Of a stretch of DNA of 64,000 bases, positions 63,939 to 64,000 are shown piece after piece. A program made the position numbers and the translations under genes. Under the pieces are notes generated by a model. That model was not told the origin of the DNA. It was given only the letters and a program-made list of their open reading frames with translations, and searched no databases. Source of the stretch: Apostichopus japonicus (taxonomy: Eukaryota; Echinodermata; Holothuroidea; Aspidochirotida; Stichopodidae); assembly GCF_037975245.1 (NCBI RefSeq), contig NC_092571.1, positions 7,854,501 to 7,918,500 on the forward strand, given 5' to 3'. Positions within the stretch are counted from its first letter, which is position 1. Each line of letters opens with the position of its first letter.

Positions 63939-64000
63939 AGTTACGCTGGCACGATGCAGGGTTGCCTTGGCATAAATTTATGCTTCCATAATTAGTATCA

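Noticed and set aside
62120-64000. Upstream exons of the DISP3-like gene
   Set aside because: Searched on the - strand for phase-compatible exons with hydrophobic or conserved content; none was convincing, so the 5' end is left open.

Overview
The window is animal nuclear DNA: AT-rich, with short exons (43 to 366 nt) bounded by GT/AG splice sites, long introns, three recognisable animal genes and very many small DNA transposons and tandem arrays. Gene content and repeat style suggest a marine invertebrate, most likely a deuterostome such as an echinoderm. That placement is inference from style, not from a diagnostic sequence.

Layout. (1) 1-6770 is mostly repeats. It holds a possible pair of terminal exons of an unrecognised gene on the + strand (2544-3025), one isolated candidate exon on the - strand, a TTAA-flanked MITE and a 41-bp tandem array. 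(2) 6901-18825, - strand: a complete seven-exon NECAP gene (278 residues, N-terminal PHear domain, C-terminal WVQF). (3) 18826-21845: divergent intergenic region holding a foldback transposon and a 215-bp MITE. (4) 21846-32359, + strand: a complete nine-exon LRRC34-like gene (407 residues). (5) 32360-35115: convergent intergenic region. (6) 35116-61951, - strand: the last 14 exons (996 residues) of a Dispatched-family RND membrane protein closest to DISP3/PTCHD2. Its 5' end lies beyond the window or was not found. (7) 61952-64000: a perfect 45-bp palindrome and a third foldback-like element.

All exon phases join cleanly across the three genes, so the models are strong although no transcript data were used. 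The genes do not form a functional unit: NECAP is a clathrin/AP-2 accessory protein, LRRC34 an LRR protein linked to the nucleolus, and DISP3 a sterol-sensing-domain membrane protein.

The most interesting observations are: a ten-cysteine follistatin/Kazal-like module carried on one symmetrical phase 1-1 exon in the ectodomain of the DISP3-like protein; three foldback elements whose inverted arms are built from short tandem repeats, two of them with 9-bp target duplications and one nested in an older repeat whose empty site is present elsewhere in the window; two hAT-type elements with perfect 8-bp duplications; and several repeats inserted only a few bases from splice donors.
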